DNA from: a bacterium
GTDB lineage: Bacteria > Myxococcota_A > Polyangia > Nannocystales > Nannocystaceae
DNA: 55,360 nt
Assembly (NCBI GenBank): GCA_024742475.1
Contig: JANSYI010000048.1
Location: 1 to 55,360, forward strand
Direction of reading: 5' to 3'
The position numbers and the translations under genes were made by a program. Below the pieces are notes generated by a model. It was not told where the DNA came from. It worked only from the letters and a program-made list of their open reading frames with translations, and made no database searches. Below are positions 26,924 through 36,044 of this stretch, in pieces; the first letter of the stretch is position 1; each line of letters starts with the position of its first letter.

Positions 26924-28438
26924 CTACTCCCAGGTGATGCCCTGTGCCAGCGGCAGCGCGTCGGTGCCGTTGATCGTGCACGTCTGACGCCGCATGTAGG
27001 CCTTCCAGGAGTCGCTTCCAGCCTCACGGCCGCCCCCGGTCTCCTTCTCTCCACCAAAGGCCCCGCCGATCTCCGCGCCCGAGGTGCCCAGGTTGACGTT
27101 GGCAATGCCGCAGTCGCTGCCCTCCGCGCTCCAGAAGCGCTCCACCGCGCGCACGCTGTCGCTGAACAGCGCGCTCGAGAGGCCCTGCTCGACCGAGTTC
27201 TGCGACTCGATCGCGCCTTGCAGGTCCCCCTTGGGGAACGCCTGCACGTAGAGGATGGGCGCGAACGTCTCCTCGGCCATCAGCGGGAACGGCTTGCCGT
27301 CGGGCACCCGCACCAGCGTCGGCTGGACGAAGTGACCCGCCCGGTCCAGCACCTCACCACCGACCCGCACGTCGCCACCGGCGTCCTTGGCCCTCGAGAC
27401 CGCCGAGGAGAACGCTTCGACCGCGGTGGCGTCGATGAGGGGCCCGATGAGGTTGGCCGAGTCGCGGGGATCTCCGATGCGCTCGGCGAGCTGACGGTAG
27501 GCCGCCTCGAGCTTGCCCATCAGGGCGTCGGCGATCGGGGCCTCGACGAAGATGCGGCGCGTCGTGGTGCACCGCTGCCCGGCCGTGCCCGCGGCTCCGA
27601 ACGCGATGGCGCGCGCGGCCAGATCGAGGTTCGCCGTCTCGTCGACGATGATCGCGTTGTTGCCTCCGAGCTCGAGCAGGCACCGCGCCAAGCGAGAGGC
27701 GACGCGCGGGTAGACCTTGCGGCCCATGGCGCACGACCCCGTGGCGCTGACCAGCGGGATGCGAGCGTCGTCCACCAGCGCCTCGGCGACCGAGACGTCG
27801 CGCTCGATCACCAGCTGCATGCACTCGCCGTGGCCGGCCTGCTCGAGGACGGGCCGCAAGAGCTCGTGCACGGCGATGCCGCACAGCGCCGCCTTGGGGC
27901 TGGGCTTCCAGACCACCGAGTCACCGCACACGAACGCGATCGCGGCGTTCCACGACCACACGGCGACGGGGAAGTTGAACGCGCTGATCGTCAGCACGAC
28001 GCCGAGCGGCTGCCACTGCTCCATCATGCGGTGACCATCCCGCTCGGACATCAGCGTCTTGCCGCCCAGGGTCCGCGACAGACCCGTCGCGAAGTCGCAG
28101 ATGTCGATCATCTCTTGGACCTCGCCGCGTGCCTCCTCGATGCCCTTGCCCACCTCGACGCAGACGAGCTTGGACAGCGCCTCTTTGTGCGTGCGAAGCA
28201 CTTGCCCCATCTGCCGCACCAGCTCGCCACGCTTGGGGCCGGGCACGGTGCGGAACGAGCGGAACGCCTCGTGGGCCTTGCCGACCATCGCGCTCGCCTC
28301 GTCGGCGGTGTGGGTGGCCAGTCGGGCCAGCGTTTCGCCGGTGCTCGGATCCTCGACCACCAGGCCGCCCTCGCCGACGTCGGCCGGCGGGGTCAAACCA
28401 AGCTCGGCAAAGATGTTCTGAATCTCGGTGCTTGCCAC
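26924..28438 (-). CDS. Aldehyde dehydrogenase, ALDH7 / aminoadipic-semialdehyde type
   Basis: 504 residues from a GTG at 28438. The catalytic Cys is in GTAGQRCTTTRR (about 289) and the general base in CLLELGGNNA (about 256). The ending SGAEIGGAFGGEKETGGGREAGSDSWKAYMRR...LPLAQGITWE is characteristic of ALDH7A1/AmaB-type enzymes, which oxidise L-2-aminoadipate semialdehyde (piperideine-6-carboxylate) in lysine catabolism. No lysine-degradation partner gene is adjacent. Osmoprotective betaine aldehyde activity is known for some ALDH7 members, so the substrate stays open. It is divergent from a small helical protein gene. Confidence 0.88.
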   Translation of the reverse strand: MASTEIQNIFAELGLTPPADVGEGGLVVEDPSTGETLARLATHTADEASAMVGKAHEAFRSFRTVPGPKRGELVRQMGQVLRTHKEALSKLVCVEVGKGIEEARGEVQEMIDICDFATGLSRTLGGKTLMSERDGHRMMEQWQPLGVVLTISAFNFPVAVWSWNAAIAFVCGDSVVWKPSPKAALCGIAVHELLRPVLEQAGHGECMQLVIERDVSVAEALVDDARIPLVSATGSCAMGRKVYPRVASRLARCLLELGGNNAIIVDETANLDLAARAIAFGAAGTAGQRCTTTRRIFVEAPIADALMGKLEAAYRQLAERIGDPRDSANLIGPLIDATAVEAFSSAVSRAKDAGGDVRVGGEVLDRAGHFVQPTLVRVPDGKPFPLMAEETFAPILYVQAFPKGDLQGAIESQNSVEQGLSSALFSDSVRAVERFWSAEGSDCGIANVNLGTSGAEIGGAFGGEKETGGGREAGSDSWKAYMRRQTCTINGTDALPLAQGITWE

Positions 28439-28560
28439 GGGGGGACAGTAGCCCCTTGCCGACGCGGGTTTGGGCACCCGCCCGGTGAGGCAGAGCACGG
28501 CCGCGGGGTCAGCGCGAGACGCCCCCTTGCGGGCGCAGCGAGGGTCCCTAGACCGCCGGC

Positions 28561-28935
28561 ATGGCCGTCAACGAACCGAAGGCACCCCTGTGCTCGACCC
28601 TGGGCGAGCTCGAGCAGACCCTCGAGCGCTGCGCCATGTCCTCGAGCGACGCGCGGCTGCAGCCCCTTTTGAAGAGCCTGCGACTCGACCTGCAGCGCAT
28701 GGCCGACGTCGCCGAGGCCGAGTTCGACTACGTCTCACGGGCACCTCAGAGCGCCGAGCCCTACGCCGACGCCACGCTCGGGCTCGTCGCGCTCAGCGGA
28801 GCCATCGCCCACGCCCGCAACGCCCACGACGAGACGCTCGCTCGCGTCACCGGCACCCGCACCCGCCTGCTGCTCGAGGGGCAGCTCGAGCGGCTGCGCA
28901 GCATGGAGCGCCAGCTCGAGCGCCACGCCGCCTGA
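28561..28935 (+). CDS. Small helical protein of unknown function
   Basis: 124 residues starting at ATG. The sequence is nearly all helix-forming (LGELEQTLERCAMSSSDARLQPLLKSLRLDLQRMADVAEAEFDY, then ETLARVTGTRTRLLLEGQLERLRSMERQLERHAA) and ends in a likely coiled coil. No signal peptide, membrane segment or known domain. It is a single-gene unit between the divergent dehydrogenase and the repeat-bearing 3' end of the lytic transglycosylase. Confidence 0.55.
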   Translation: MAVNEPKAPLCSTLGELEQTLERCAMSSSDARLQPLLKSLRLDLQRMADVAEAEFDYVSRAPQSAEPYADATLGLVALSGAIAHARNAHDETLARVTGTRTRLLLEGQLERLRSMERQLERHAA

Positions 28936-29044
28936 GCCGGCAACACCAACCCAGGCAAAGAAAAATCGGCCTCGCGCGGTGGCGTCTGTCGCGAAGACGA
29001 ATCGCAGGCCGCAGGAGCGAGCCAACAGCGAGCGCGCAAGGCCG

Positions 29045-29125
29045 CTCCGCGGCCGCCCTTGGAGGGGTGAAACGAAGGGCGGCTTTGCCGGCCGAAGTGA
29101 GGGGAACCGAGAGGTTCCCCCTACA
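29045..29125 (-). repeat. Intergenic hairpin repeat, copy C, downstream of the lytic transglycosylase
   Basis: On the minus strand, 2-3 nt after the transglycosylase stop, come GGGGGAACC-TCTC-GGTTCCCC, then CACTTCGGCCGGCAAAGCCG, CCCTTCG and CCCCTCCAAGG. These are the same blocks in the same order as copy A at 65-146. The interval 28936-29044 contains no gene. Confidence 0.75.
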
Positions 29126-29127
29126 GA

Positions 29128-31701
29128 CTAGAACGCGATGTTGTCTTCGACGTCGGCGTCGATCTCGTTGGTCCACCGCGGAAGCTTGCCGTCGTACATC
29201 AGACTGTACGCAGCGGACACCTCGGTGACGCGCTTGGCGTAGCGGTAGCTCTCGCGGAAGGCGATCTCCTCGACGAAGACGTCGCGCTCGAGCGGGACCT
29301 TGCCTTCGCCGCCGGCCTTGGCTTCGAGCCATCGCTGCACGTTGGACGGGCCGCCGTTGTAGCTGGCGTACGCCATGGGCGGCTGGCCGTGAAACTTCTT
29401 CAGGAGCTCGGCGACGTAGTAGCCGGCGAGGTGGGCGTTGGTGTCGATGTCGAAGAGCGTGTCGTCGTCGAACGACCCGCCGGGCTCGACCTCGCCGAGG
29501 CGTTCGGCGAGCTGCTGCGCCGTCCAGGGCATGATCTGCAGCGCCCCGCGAGCGCCGACGGGGGAGACGACGAACCGGCGGAACCGCGACTCGGTGTACA
29601 TGAGCGACCACATGTGCACCGGGTCGATGTCGAAGAGTCGTGCCTCTCGTTCGACCGCCGCACGGAACGCCCGCGGGTGCCAGCGTGCCTTGAACGCGCC
29701 GTCGGCCGACGTGCTGAGCTTGGCGAAGCGGTACGGCTCGTCGAGACCACGGGCCAGCTCGCGAAAGCCGGCCGCGAGGGCGGCGGAGTCTTCCTTGTTG
29801 CGCAGCGTCTTGAACGCGCCCTTGGCCGGGCGGATGCGCGGGTAGCTCCAGTCGGGCTTCCACCCCAGTCCCACGAGGAACGACTCGTTGCGGACACCGC
29901 CGGCCTTTTTGCCGCGGGTCTCGTACGCCTGCACGGCCACGCGCAGCTCACGGCGAGCCTCCTCGAGGTACCCCGCCTCGTAGAACTGCTTCATGCGCCG
30001 AATCTCGGGCCACGCGTCTCCGTAGGCCCCGTCGAGCTCGCCCAGGGTCGCGCTGACCTCGGCGCGGGTCGGGTGCATCGGCTCGCCGCGGTTGGGCTCG
30101 AGCGAGGGCGGCTCGGGCACGGGTCGCTCGGCGTCGAGCAGCCGCTGCCGCGCCATCAGCCCGTAGTAGCTCAGCGGGCTGCGATCCATCAGCTCGATCA
30201 GCAAGGCCTCACCGTCGGCCTGCTTCGTCGGATCGGACGACTCGAGCAGCAGCTTGCCGCGAAAGTACCGCGCCCGCGTGCGGTCGCTGGAGTAGCGCTC
30301 TGCCTTTTCGAAGCCGGCGATGGCCTCTTCGGTGCGTCCGAGTCGCATCGGAAGCCACGCGTGCAGCCACGTCCGGGTCTGACGGTTGCCTGCGGTCTCC
30401 TTCTCGTAGCGCGCGAGGTAGCGCTCAGCCGTCTCGTACTTGCCCGCGCGGACCGAGAGCATCACCGCGTCCCACAGGGCGCTTTGCCGGGACCACTTCT
30501 TCTTGCTCTTGGTGGCCGCGTCGAGGATGGCGATCGCCTCGTCGTACATGGCGCCGCGCTCGAGGCACCGCAGCAGCCGATCGCGTGTATCGAGGGATCC
30601 GGTCGCTTCGAACGAGGGCCGCAGGTCGTCGGCGCAGCGCTCGAAGTCTCGCTGTTTGTAGGCGGTGTATGCCCTCGACGAGCGGGCCTGCGTGCGCAGC
30701 GACTTCGACGAGACCGTGTCGATCACCTCGTCGAGGATCTCCCGGGAGAGGTCGACCCAGCGCAGCCGCCGCGCAGCCATCGCCCGGTCGAGCTGCTCGT
30801 TGACCGACAGCGAGCGGAGCTTCACCCGGCCCGAGCTCGCCGCCAGCGACTCCAGCTCTTCCCACGCCGCGCTCGCCTCGGGCTCTCCGGCTCGCGCGAT
30901 GTGGATCGACCGGAACGCCGCGGCAGCGTCGGTGGCCTTGCCAGCCCGCGCGAGGGCCCTGGCCTCCTCCAGCTGCAGCCACCCGATGTCGGGATGGTTG
31001 GGGTAGTCGCGGATGATCGAGCCGAGCGCCGAAGCGGCCTTGCGCCCGGCGGCCGCGGTGGACTTGCGGTCGGTGCCCTCGATGGCGGCGAGCGCCCGCG
31101 CCTCGAGCACCCGCACTTGGGCGAAGTTGCGGATCGGCGACATCTTCCGCACCTTGCGAAGGATCGACGCGGCCTCCTTGCGGTGTGCGTCCGCCGCATG
31201 GGCGTCGAGCGAGGCGGCGGCGGCGAGCTTGGCCTGCGCCAGCTCGTAGCCGAGCGTCTCGGCGGGGAACGACGCCCGCAGCTGCTTGTGCGCCCACGCG
31301 GGCTCGAGCTGTGCGACCGCATCGGCCGGCTTCCCGGCCCGACGCAGCGCCCGGCCGCGGAGCGCTCGCACGCGAAACCAGGTCGGTGAGCCCTCGGCAC
31401 CGGCCTGCCCGTCGCTGAGCCGCAGCGCGGTGTCGTAGTCCTTGATCGCGAGCGCGGTGGCCGCCCCATTCAACCCCACGAGCGGCCCCTCCGCCGCGAC
31501 GCCCTCGCGCGAGGGGTCCTCCGCGGGCGGCTCGGCGGCCTGCGTCGGTTCGGCATCGGGCAGATCGCGCCCGTCGGTGGCCGCGGGCACGGGGTCGCCC
31601 TGCGCATCGGATGCGCTGGGTGATGCCGTGAGTACCAAGCCCGCCAGGGCCAGGAGCCCAAGGCTGCCTACACGCAGCGTCTGGGGTGTCCGACCGTCCA
31701 T
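29128..31701 (-). CDS. slt: Soluble lytic murein transglycosylase with large TPR-like domain
   Basis: 857 residues from the ATG at 31701 with TAGGAGAG upstream; sequence further upstream in frame is antisense to fadN and not coding. The N-terminal signal (SLGLLALAGLVLTASPSASDAQG) is followed by a Pro/Glu-rich linker and a long helical solenoid like the U-domain of Slt70. The C-terminal GEWL-fold domain has the catalytic Glu in MYTESRFRRF (about 703), then SPVGARGALQIMPWTA and AYASYNGGPSNVQRW. It cleaves the MurNAc-GlcNAc bond with 1,6-anhydro product formation in the periplasm. It is longer than E. coli Slt (645 residues), mainly through more helical repeats. Confidence 0.9.
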   Translation of the reverse strand: MDGRTPQTLRVGSLGLLALAGLVLTASPSASDAQGDPVPAATDGRDLPDAEPTQAAEPPAEDPSREGVAAEGPLVGLNGAATALAIKDYDTALRLSDGQAGAEGSPTWFRVRALRGRALRRAGKPADAVAQLEPAWAHKQLRASFPAETLGYELAQAKLAAAASLDAHAADAHRKEAASILRKVRKMSPIRNFAQVRVLEARALAAIEGTDRKSTAAAGRKAASALGSIIRDYPNHPDIGWLQLEEARALARAGKATDAAAAFRSIHIARAGEPEASAAWEELESLAASSGRVKLRSLSVNEQLDRAMAARRLRWVDLSREILDEVIDTVSSKSLRTQARSSRAYTAYKQRDFERCADDLRPSFEATGSLDTRDRLLRCLERGAMYDEAIAILDAATKSKKKWSRQSALWDAVMLSVRAGKYETAERYLARYEKETAGNRQTRTWLHAWLPMRLGRTEEAIAGFEKAERYSSDRTRARYFRGKLLLESSDPTKQADGEALLIELMDRSPLSYYGLMARQRLLDAERPVPEPPSLEPNRGEPMHPTRAEVSATLGELDGAYGDAWPEIRRMKQFYEAGYLEEARRELRVAVQAYETRGKKAGGVRNESFLVGLGWKPDWSYPRIRPAKGAFKTLRNKEDSAALAAGFRELARGLDEPYRFAKLSTSADGAFKARWHPRAFRAAVEREARLFDIDPVHMWSLMYTESRFRRFVVSPVGARGALQIMPWTAQQLAERLGEVEPGGSFDDDTLFDIDTNAHLAGYYVAELLKKFHGQPPMAYASYNGGPSNVQRWLEAKAGGEGKVPLERDVFVEEIAFRESYRYAKRVTEVSAAYSLMYDGKLPRWTNEIDADVEDNIAF

Positions 31702-31773
31702 CTCTCCTAGTCTTTCACGGTAGCACCACTCACCCAAATTGCATGTGATTCCGATGCGGTGCGGATGCGCGCC

Positions 31774-31792
31774 GCGGGGCGTCCCGCCCCGC
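31774..31792. promoter_or_regulatory. Perfect GC-rich dyad in the slt/fadN divergent region
   Basis: GCGGGGCG and CGCCCCGC flank TCC, 72 bp upstream of the fadN start and 73 bp upstream of the slt start. It could serve as an operator for either promoter. No regulator motif recognised. Confidence 0.35.
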
Positions 31793-31863
31793 TGCAAAAC
31801 GGCAGGCCCACGGTGCCCCGATTCTTCTAGAGCCTCAGAGGACCCCGGGGCTACGCTCCGACG

Positions 31864-34293
31864 GTGAGTCTCAACCGTCCCCCGCATGAGCTGGTCGCGA
31901 CCGTGATCGGCGCTGGCACGATGGGCGCCCAGATCGCGGCCCAGTTCGCCAACGCCGGCATTCGCACCCACCTGTTGGACATCGTCCCCAAAGGCGTTGG
32001 CGCGGACGCCCCGGCGGCCAAGCGCAACGCGCTGGCCCTGGGCGCGATGAAGCAGATGCTCAAGACCAAGCCGGCGCCCTATATGAACAAGGCGTTCGCC
32101 TCGCGAATCACCGCGGGCAACCTCGATGACGATCTCGAAGCAGCCGTCGGCGAGTCCGACCTCGTGCTCGAGGCGGTCATCGAGCGGCTCGACATCAAGA
32201 AGCCGCTGTTCGATCGCATCGCCAAGGCCGCGCCGGCCCACGCCGTGTTGGCCACGAACACCTCCGGCCTCCCCGTCGGCTCGATTGCCGAAGACCTGCC
32301 CGAAGACGCCCGCAAGCGCGTCGTGGGCATGCACTTCTTCAACCCGCCCCGCTACATGCACCTGCTCGAGGTGGTCAGCTCGGAGTACACCGACCCCGAG
32401 GTTGCCGCGCAGCTCTCCGCGTTCGGCGACCACGTGCTGGGCAAGGGCATCGTCCCCTGCCGCGACACGCCCAACTTCATCGGCAACCGCATCGGCATCG
32501 CCGAGATGTTGCTGACCTTCGGCGCCACCTTCGACGGCGGCTACACCGTCGAGGAGGTCGACCTGCTCAACGGCAAGCTGATGTGTCGCCCCAAGATGGG
32601 CAGCTTCCGCCTGGGTGACCTGGTCGGCATCGACGTCGCCGCGCTGGTCATCGGCAACCTCGAGAAGGCGACCAGCAGCGACAAGTCGGCCGACAACTAC
32701 GACGAGATGCACGACCAGATGGTGGTGCACCCCAAGATCGAGCAGATGTTCGAAAAGGGGATGAAGGGCGACAAGACCAAGCAAGGCTTCTACAAGAAGA
32801 CCAAGGACGAAAACGGCAAGCGCAAGGTCCTCGCGCTCGACCTCGAGACGCTCGAGTACCGCGACAAGGTCAAGGCGAGCTTCCCCGAGGTCGACAAGAT
32901 CAAGAAGCTCCCCTGGCAGAAGCGCCTGCACGAGGCGCTGCGTCTCGAAGGCCGCGCGGGCGACTTCCTGCGCAAGGTCTACCTGCCGCTGTTCAACTAC
33001 TCGGCCAACCGCCTGGGCGAGATCAGCGACGGTCCCAAGGAGATCGACGACGCCATGAAGTGGGGCTACGGCTGGGATCAAGGCCCGTTCGCCATGTGGG
33101 ACGCCGTCGGCGTGAAGTGGGCCGTGCAGCAGCTCGAGACCATGGGCATCGAGGTCGCGCCCGCGGCCAAGGCCCTGCTCGAAGCCGGAGGCGATGACGC
33201 CACCTGGTACGCCGGTCCCCAAGCCGAGCGCACGATGTTCATCCCCGAGCGCAAAGCGCACGAGCCCGTGCCGCAGCCCGAGGGCATCCTCATTCTCTCG
33301 GCGCTCAAGGAGCAGGAGAAGGTCATCGAGAGCAACGCCTCGGCCAGCCTGATCGACCTCGGCGACGGCATCGGCTGCGTCGAGTTCCACTCCAAGATGA
33401 ACGCGCTCGACGACGGCATCGGCACCATGATGGTCAGCGCCGTCACCAACGCGGAGAAGCACGGCCTGCGCGGGGTCGTCATCGGCAACAACGGCGAGAA
33501 CTTCTGCGTCGGCGCCAACCTCTTCGCCATCTTGGCGCTCGCCGGCCAGTCCAAGTGGGACGAGCTGGAGAAAGCGGTCAATGACCTGCAGCAGGCGCTG
33601 ATGACCGTACGCCACAGCCCGGTTCCGGTGGTCACCGCGCCGCACGGCATGGCGCTCGGGGGCGGCTGCGAGACCGTCATGCACGGCAACGCCACCGTCG
33701 CCGCGGCCGAGAGCTACATCGGCCTGGTCGAGATCGGCGTCGGCGTGCTGCCGGCCGGCGGCGGCCTCAAGGAAATCGTCCGTCGCGCCAGCACCTGGGC
33801 CGCCCAGGTGCCGGACGGCGACCCCTACCCCTGGGTTCGTCGCGGGTTCGAGGCGGCTGCGGCCGCGACCGTGGCCACCAGCGCCGACGAGGCAAAGGCG
33901 CAGGGATTCATCGCCGCCGACCAGCGCGTCGTGTTCAACAAGAACCGCGTCATCGCCGAAGCGAAGAAGACCGCCATCGGCATGGCCGAGGCCGGCTTCG
34001 TGCCGCCCGATCCGAACGAGCCACTCACCGTCATCGGTGCCTCTCGCGGCGCCAGCTTCCTGATGGGCGCGCAGATGTTCGCCTGGGGAGGTTACGCCTC
34101 CGAGCACGACCAGCTGGTCGCGCAGAAGATCGCCCACGTGCTCTCGGGCGGCATGGAGTCCTCGGGCGCCACCAAGACCGCACAAGACATCCTCGACCTC
34201 GAGCGCGAGGCGTTCGTCAGCCTCTGCGGCACGCAGAAGACCAAAGACCGCATGGCCCACATGCTCTCCAAGGGCAAACCCCTCCGTAACTAA
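31864..34293 (+). CDS. fadN: 3-hydroxyacyl-CoA dehydrogenase / enoyl-CoA hydratase, FadN type
   Basis: 809 residues starting at GTG. The order is dehydrogenase first: NAD loop VIGAGTMGAQIAAQFANAG near residues 13-31, then VLATNTSGLPV, HFFNPPRYMHLLEVV and KGIVPCRDTPNFIGNRIG. The enoyl-CoA hydratase/crotonase domain is last (GVVIGNNGENFCVGANLF, with oxyanion hole, and HGMALGGGCETVMH). This order is that of Bacillus FadN and is opposite to E. coli FadB. It catalyses hydration and oxidation steps of fatty acid beta-oxidation. The thiolase gene starts 29 bp downstream. No acyl-CoA dehydrogenase (FadE) gene follows. Confidence 0.92.
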   Translation: MSLNRPPHELVATVIGAGTMGAQIAAQFANAGIRTHLLDIVPKGVGADAPAAKRNALALGAMKQMLKTKPAPYMNKAFASRITAGNLDDDLEAAVGESDLVLEAVIERLDIKKPLFDRIAKAAPAHAVLATNTSGLPVGSIAEDLPEDARKRVVGMHFFNPPRYMHLLEVVSSEYTDPEVAAQLSAFGDHVLGKGIVPCRDTPNFIGNRIGIAEMLLTFGATFDGGYTVEEVDLLNGKLMCRPKMGSFRLGDLVGIDVAALVIGNLEKATSSDKSADNYDEMHDQMVVHPKIEQMFEKGMKGDKTKQGFYKKTKDENGKRKVLALDLETLEYRDKVKASFPEVDKIKKLPWQKRLHEALRLEGRAGDFLRKVYLPLFNYSANRLGEISDGPKEIDDAMKWGYGWDQGPFAMWDAVGVKWAVQQLETMGIEVAPAAKALLEAGGDDATWYAGPQAERTMFIPERKAHEPVPQPEGILILSALKEQEKVIESNASASLIDLGDGIGCVEFHSKMNALDDGIGTMMVSAVTNAEKHGLRGVVIGNNGENFCVGANLFAILALAGQSKWDELEKAVNDLQQALMTVRHSPVPVVTAPHGMALGGGCETVMHGNATVAAAESYIGLVEIGVGVLPAGGGLKEIVRRASTWAAQVPDGDPYPWVRRGFEAAAAATVATSADEAKAQGFIAADQRVVFNKNRVIAEAKKTAIGMAEAGFVPPDPNEPLTVIGASRGASFLMGAQMFAWGGYASEHDQLVAQKIAHVLSGGMESSGATKTAQDILDLEREAFVSLCGTQKTKDRMAHMLSKGKPLRN

Positions 34294-34322
34294 GCGCGAG
34301 AACACGAAAGGAACCGAAGACA

Positions 34323-35477
34323 ATGCCTCAATTCCAAGAAGCCGTTCTCGTTGCCACCCGCCGCACCGCCGTCGGCAAAGCCGTCAAAGGCGCGCTGCGA
34401 AACACCCGCCCCGATGACTTCTCGATCGAGATGCTCCGAGGCGTACTCGACTCGCTCGGCGAGTCGTTCCCCAAGGAGATCGTCGACGACGTCGTCATGG
34501 GCTGCGCCATGCCCGAGGCCGAGCAAGGTCTCAACGTGGCCCGCATGATCGGCCTGGGTGCCGGCCTTCCGGAGTCCAGCTCGGCGATCACCATCAACCG
34601 CTTCTGCAGCTCCGGTCTGCAGGCCATCGCCACCGTGGCCGAGCGCGTCCAGCTCGGCGTCATCGACTGCGGCATCGGGGGTGGCGTCGAGTCGATGAGC
34701 ATGGTGCCCATGGGTGGCAACAAAGCCACCCTCAGCCTCGACCTGGTGAAGAACCATCCCGAGTACTACATCTCGATGGGCCTCACCGCCGAGAACGTCG
34801 CCCAGCGCTTCGAGGTCAGCCGCGAAGACCAAGACGCCTTCTCGCTCGAGAGCCACAAGCGGGCCGTTGCCGCCATCGAGGCAGGCAAGTTCAAAGACGA
34901 GATCGTCCCGGTCACCACCGCCGAGGGCAAGACGTTCGCCGTCGATGAGGGTGCGCGAGCCGACACCAACCTCGAGGCGCTCGGCAAGCTGCGTGCCGCG
35001 TTCCACGTCAAGGGCACCGCCACCGCCGGCAACAGCTCGCAGATGAGCGATGGCGCCGCGGCGGCGGTCGTGATGAGCAAGACCAAGGCCGAAGAGCTCG
35101 GCCTCACGCCGCTGGCCCGCTTCGTCGGGTTCGCGGTCGCCGGGGTCGCCCCCGACGTCATGGGCATCGGCCCCATCGAGGCCATCCCCAAAGTGCTCAA
35201 ACAGACCGGGCTTGCGCTCTCGGACATCGACGTCATCGAGCTCAACGAGGCCTTCGCCGCGCAATCGCTCGCGGTCATTCGCAAGCTCGGGCTCGACATG
35301 GACAAAGTCAACCCCAACGGCGGCGCAATCGCCCTGGGTCACCCGCTGGGGTGCACGGGCGCCAAGCTCACCGCCACCGCGGTGCACGAGCTGCACCGAC
35401 GCCAGGGTCGCTACGCGATGGTCACCATGTGCATCGGTGGTGGCATGGGTGCCGCGGGCATCTTCGAGCGCATGTAG
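34323..35477 (+). CDS. fadA: Acetyl-CoA acyltransferase (thiolase)
   Basis: 384 residues. The nucleophilic Cys is in NRFCSSGLQA (about 95), the His in GHPLGCTGAK (about 342), and the second Cys in MCIGGGMGAAG (about 371). It completes beta-oxidation by thiolysis of 3-ketoacyl-CoA. A GGAACCGAAG upstream serves as the ribosome site. It forms an operon with the upstream FadN-type gene and ends in a strong hairpin shared with the convergent response regulator. Confidence 0.94.
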   Translation: MPQFQEAVLVATRRTAVGKAVKGALRNTRPDDFSIEMLRGVLDSLGESFPKEIVDDVVMGCAMPEAEQGLNVARMIGLGAGLPESSSAITINRFCSSGLQAIATVAERVQLGVIDCGIGGGVESMSMVPMGGNKATLSLDLVKNHPEYYISMGLTAENVAQRFEVSREDQDAFSLESHKRAVAAIEAGKFKDEIVPVTTAEGKTFAVDEGARADTNLEALGKLRAAFHVKGTATAGNSSQMSDGAAAAVVMSKTKAEELGLTPLARFVGFAVAGVAPDVMGIGPIEAIPKVLKQTGLALSDIDVIELNEAFAAQSLAVIRKLGLDMDKVNPNGGAIALGHPLGCTGAKLTATAVHELHRRQGRYAMVTMCIGGGMGAAGIFERM

Positions 35478-35499
35478 GGCGCACGCCCCCTGCGCGCTC

Positions 35500-35529
35500 G
35501 GCCACGCTTCCCGACCGGGGGGCGTGGCC
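35500..35529. terminator. Hairpin between convergent fadA and response regulator genes
   Basis: GGCCACGC (35500-35507) pairs with GCGTGGCC (35522-35529), and within the loop TCCC faces GGGG. It is GC-rich without a T-run on either strand, but symmetric between convergent stops 60 bp apart, so probably bidirectional. Confidence 0.6.
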
Positions 35530-35537
35530 TTCGTCGT

Positions 35538-35945
35538 TCACAGCGCCAAGAGCTCGCCGATCAGCGACCGGGTCAACGGCTTCTCCCGGCACTGAACCAC
35601 CGCCGGGTACGTCGCGGCGCGCTCGCGGTCGAACGGGCTGTCCGAGGCGCTGAGGATGACGACGTCGATGCGCGCGCACCGCTGTTCGCCGAGTTCGTCG
35701 AGGAACTCGAAGCCGGTCATGCGCGGCATGTTGATGTCGAGCAGGAGGAGCGGTCGTGCCCCGACGAAGCGCGCCGCGAAGCGATCGTCGTCGACGAAGT
35801 CCGAAAGCGCGAGGTCGGCCGCGGCGTACTCGATGATCTCGACGCCCGGATCCACCCGCTTCAACATGCGCCGCGCCAAGAAGCGGTCGTCCTCGTTGTC
35901 GTCGACGACGACGACCACTCGCCGACCGAGGTTCTGCTCGCTCAC
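35538..35945 (-). CDS. Single-domain response regulator (Rcp1/CheY-like)
   Basis: 135 residues from a GTG at 35945. The receiver signature is complete: acidic pair in VVVVVDDNEDDRFL, phospho-acceptor Asp in LLLDINMPRMTG, Ser/Thr in VILSASDSP, and Lys in CREKPL. The insert between strand 2 and strand 3 (ADLALSDFVDDDRFAARFVGARP) is the pattern of Rcp1-type regulators that pair with phytochrome-like kinases. No output domain. It is divergent from the PAS histidine kinase gene, its likely cognate. Confidence 0.85.
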   Translation of the reverse strand: MSEQNLGRRVVVVVDDNEDDRFLARRMLKRVDPGVEIIEYAAADLALSDFVDDDRFAARFVGARPLLLLDINMPRMTGFEFLDELGEQRCARIDVVILSASDSPFDRERAATYPAVVQCREKPLTRSLIGELLAL

Positions 35946-36044
35946 GATGCTTCTATGGTGCGCCCACCGCCGCGAGTCGAGCAACAGCGCCACTCGGCCC
36001 GAATTGGCACCGCGGCCTCGCCGCAGCGTCATTAAGATCGAGGC

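Noticed and set aside
31702..34323. Frame extending the transglycosylase upstream to 1731 codons
   Set aside because: It is antisense to fadN; the secretion signal and ribosome site place the start at 31701.
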